From positions 1 through 36,343 of the forward strand of contig JAMPCN010000020.1 in NCBI GenBank assembly GCA_023666125.1: a stretch of 36,343 nt of DNA, in the 5' to 3' direction. How positions within the stretch are numbered: position 1 is the first letter of the stretch; every line of letters begins with the position of its first letter. Below the pieces are notes generated by a model. That model was not told the DNA's origin, ran no database searches, and worked only from the letters and a program-made list of their open reading frames with translations. The DNA is from Bacillus sp. (in: firmicutes) (GTDB lineage Bacteria; Bacillota; Clostridia; Lachnospirales; Lachnospiraceae). Position numbers and translations under genes: made by a program. This document shows positions 34,384 through 36,343 of this stretch, in pieces.

Positions 34384-34761
34384 ATGGATGTTGCAAATTT
34401 TTTAACCAACTATGAAGAGGCGGTATCCATGATTTTATTTGGGATTGGCTTTTCCAACCTGTTGATGCAGAAAAACCTGATTAAGAAAATCGTCGGTATG
34501 AATATCATGGACACTTCGGTCTATCTGTTTCTGGCGTTAAAGGGTTATATCGTGGGACATAAGGCGCCGATAGTTGTGGACGGCGTACAGAGCGTGGATG
34601 CGTATATCAACCCGATTCCCAGCGGATTGGTATTGACCGGTATAGTCGTTTCTGTTTCCGTGACCGCTCTGATGCTTTCATTAACTATCAGGCTTTATCA
34701 AAGATATCATACGCTGGATTTGGATGAGATATCGACATTGTTGAAAAAGGAGGGACGATAA
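34384..34761 (+). CDS. mnhC: Mrp/Mnh-type antiporter subunit C (NuoK-like)
   Basis: A 125-residue NuoK/MnhC-like protein with three membrane helices. Typical parts are GIGFSNLLMQKNLIKKIVGM (helix 1 into 2) and PSGLVLTGIVVSVSVTALML (helix 3). AAAGGAGGTTATTAAAT precedes ATG 34384, and the stop shares a base with the start of mnhD. Length and motif order support the assignment. Confidence 0.93.
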   Translation: MDVANFLTNYEEAVSMILFGIGFSNLLMQKNLIKKIVGMNIMDTSVYLFLALKGYIVGHKAPIVVDGVQSVDAYINPIPSGLVLTGIVVSVSVTALMLSLTIRLYQRYHTLDLDEISTLLKKEGR

Positions 34762-36269
34762 TGGCTTTTGTACAGAATTTTCCCTTTATTTCGATTTTAT
34801 TATCGCTTTTTGCAGGTCCCATTTCGTCCGTATTAAACGGCAAGTGGGCAAAACGCCTGAACTTGATTGTGATTACGTTAATTGGGATAATGTCGGGCGC
34901 GGTGCTTTTCTTTGTGCTGCAAACAGGACAGGAATACATTTATACGATGGGACATTTTTCCGCACCCTGGGGCAACGAAATCAGGGTCGGCATCTTAGAG
35001 GCGGCAATGGCGTTATTTTTCTGCATTATTATGTTTTTGTGCGTGATTGGCGGCGTACTCGAAAGAGAACTGGAAATAGAAGAAACGAAGCAGAATCTGT
35101 ACTACATTATGGTCAATCTGCTGCTTTGTTCTTTGCTTGCTTTAATTTACACAAACGACTTATTTACGGCGTATGTGTTCGTGGAAATCAATACGATATC
35201 CGCCTGCGGCCTGATTATGATACGCCAGACCGGGCGTACAATCGAGGCGGCGACCCGCTATATGATTATGAGCCTTTTAGGTTCCGGCCTTTTGCTGCTT
35301 GGCATCTGCTTTTTATACAGTCTGACCGGACATCTTCTGATGAGCAATATCAAGGAGGCGGCGGCGCAATTACAGGCGTCAGGCGAGTATCATATACCGC
35401 TTTTAACGGCAATCTGTTTAATGTCGGTGGGGCTGGCGATTAAGAGCGCGCTCTATCCGTTCCATACATGGCTGCCGGACGCCTACGGCTATTCCACCTT
35501 ATCTTCTGCGGCGATTTTATCTTCGCTTGTCTCGAAAGGCTATATTTTCCTGCTTGTCAAGATTTTCTACCGCGTGATTGGCTTTGACATTATCCGGGAA
35601 AGCAAGGTTATCAACGTACTGTTTGTCTTTGGCGTCGCAGGCATGATTATGGGTTCGCTCAATGCGATTAAGGAGGATAATGTCAACAGAATGATAGCCT
35701 ATTCTTCGGTCGCGCAGATTGGCTATATTTATATGGGATTCGGCTTAGGAACGAGTGCGGGCATGATTGCCAGCATTTACCATATCGTATCGCACGCGGC
35801 GACAAAATCGCTTCTGTTTGTGGCTGCTTCAGGACTGACGGATGCGTCGGCGAAAAGCAAGAATTTTTTTGATTTGACCGGCGCAGGTTATCGAAATAAA
35901 TTAGCGGGCGTCGCCTTTACGGTCGGTTCTTTGTCCATGGTCGGCTTTCCGATGTTTTCCGGATTTATCTCCAAGCTGTTATTCGCGCAGGCGGCAGTCG
36001 GGAACAGACATAAAATTATGATTACGTTAATCGCTCTTGCCATCAGCGTTATTTTGAATGCGGTCTACTTTATGAAGACGGTTATCCGCATTTATACGCC
36101 GGAAAAAAGAGAAGTGGTGATTGATAAGGGATTTGAGGAGATTCATATGTGGGAACAGCCTGCCAAAAGCGTTGCGCTTATCTGCTTTATTGCGTTAAAC
36201 CTTTTGCTGGGATTAAGTTCCGAACCGGTTATCAATCTGATTGAACGCGGTCTTACAATGTTTGCATAA
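34761..36269 (+). CDS. mnhD: Mrp/Mnh-type antiporter subunit D (NuoN/NuoL-like proton channel)
   Basis: A 502-residue, about 14-helix protein of the complex I antiporter-like family. Key charged residues for proton transfer are present: Glu142 in VEINTISACG and Lys228 in IKSALYPFHTWLPDAYG, plus a lysine near SLVSKGYIFLL. The motif NAIKEDNVNRMIAYSSVAQIG is typical. The start overlaps the mnhC stop. No mnhA-type gene follows inside the window; a stem-loop repeat begins about 20 bases after the stop. Confidence 0.94.
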   Translation: MAFVQNFPFISILLSLFAGPISSVLNGKWAKRLNLIVITLIGIMSGAVLFFVLQTGQEYIYTMGHFSAPWGNEIRVGILEAAMALFFCIIMFLCVIGGVLERELEIEETKQNLYYIMVNLLLCSLLALIYTNDLFTAYVFVEINTISACGLIMIRQTGRTIEAATRYMIMSLLGSGLLLLGICFLYSLTGHLLMSNIKEAAAQLQASGEYHIPLLTAICLMSVGLAIKSALYPFHTWLPDAYGYSTLSSAAILSSLVSKGYIFLLVKIFYRVIGFDIIRESKVINVLFVFGVAGMIMGSLNAIKEDNVNRMIAYSSVAQIGYIYMGFGLGTSAGMIASIYHIVSHAATKSLLFVAASGLTDASAKSKNFFDLTGAGYRNKLAGVAFTVGSLSMVGFPMFSGFISKLLFAQAAVGNRHKIMITLIALAISVILNAVYFMKTVIRIYTPEKREVVIDKGFEEIHMWEQPAKSVALICFIALNLLLGLSSEPVINLIERGLTMFA

Positions 36270-36290
36270 TTTGAGAGAAAGGCATGGTTA

Positions 36291-36343
36291 GTGTGAAAAA
36301 TCACACTGATGTGCTGATTTTTCACACGGCAATTTGTGCCGGA
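36291..36343. repeat. Second copy of the modular stem-loop element, cut by the window end
   Basis: A 13-bp perfect stem pairs 36291-36303 with 36315-36327; three more pairs (304-306 with 311-313) leave a TGAT loop. CGGCA 36327-36331 pairs with TGCCG 36337-36341. The sequence CGGCAATTTGTGCCGGA (36327-36343) is identical to 8739-8755, and the AAAAAT..ATTTTT stem resembles the first stem there. An open frame from ATG 36283 through it is probably not a gene. Confidence 0.75.

Noticed and set aside
36283-36343. Open frame starting MVSVKNHTDVL at the window end
   Set aside because: It is formed by the stem-loop repeat and is cut by the window edge; there is no other evidence of a gene.
1-36343. 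CRISPR array, tRNA or rRNA genes, insertion-sequence transposase
   Set aside because: No spaced direct repeats, tRNA cloverleaf, rRNA sequence or transposase motifs were seen; the only tandem array is coding (13935-14270).

Overview
The window looks like chromosomal DNA from an anaerobic, spore-forming Firmicute, most probably a gut Lachnospiraceae (Clostridium cluster XIVa). The reasons are a complete spoIIAA-spoIIAB-sigF operon, spoVA genes, a T-box valS leader, strong AGGAGG ribosome sites, sigma-A promoters, moderate GC with AT-rich spacers, and family members typical of that group (FapA/DUF342 protein, membrane-anchored GH25 lysozyme, GHKL sensor kinase, Mrp-type antiporter). Every gene I accept is on the + strand. 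I assign no species.

Layout: 1-830 is a hicA-hicB toxin-antitoxin pair with a repeated palindromic operator. 825-7130 is a valS unit (promoter, T-box, terminator, a 207-bp palindromic element, valS), then fapA-like, folC and a 48-aa ORF. 7173-8597 encodes a zinc-ribbon/TPR membrane protein closed by a terminator. 8704-10536 is the sigma-F operon, with stem-loop elements before spoIIAA and between spoIIAB and sigF. 10574-14987 is an accessory block: Fe-S aldo/keto reductase, Lsa-like ABC-F protein with a long leader, a coiled-coil protein made of 21-bp repeats, and two small ORFs. 15122-16801 holds spoVAA, spoVAB and spoVAC, then a terminator; spoVAD and spoVAE do not follow.

16883-24878 is a cell-surface and carbohydrate region: FkbM methyltransferase, GH27 alpha-galactosidase, a large duplicated membrane-anchored protein of unknown function, a membrane-anchored GH25 lysozyme with two SH3 domains, and an orphan GHKL kinase. 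24941-29066 is a promoter, a sugar-binding lipoprotein and a hybrid histidine kinase with no permeases, probably a sensory unit. 29129-31963 encodes a Tet(M)/EF-G-like GTPase fused to a C-terminal NYN (YacP/Rae1-like) nuclease domain. 31968-36269 is a tightly packed Mrp-type antiporter operon (E, F, G, DUF4040, B, C, D). The window ends inside another copy of the stem-loop element seen before spoIIAA.

The best candidates for something little described are the GTPase-nuclease fusion, which would place an mRNA-cleaving domain on a factor expected to enter the ribosomal A site, and the interspersed modular palindromic elements, two of which lie within the sigma-F operon. All function calls rest on reading the sequence and knowledge of the families; no searches were run.
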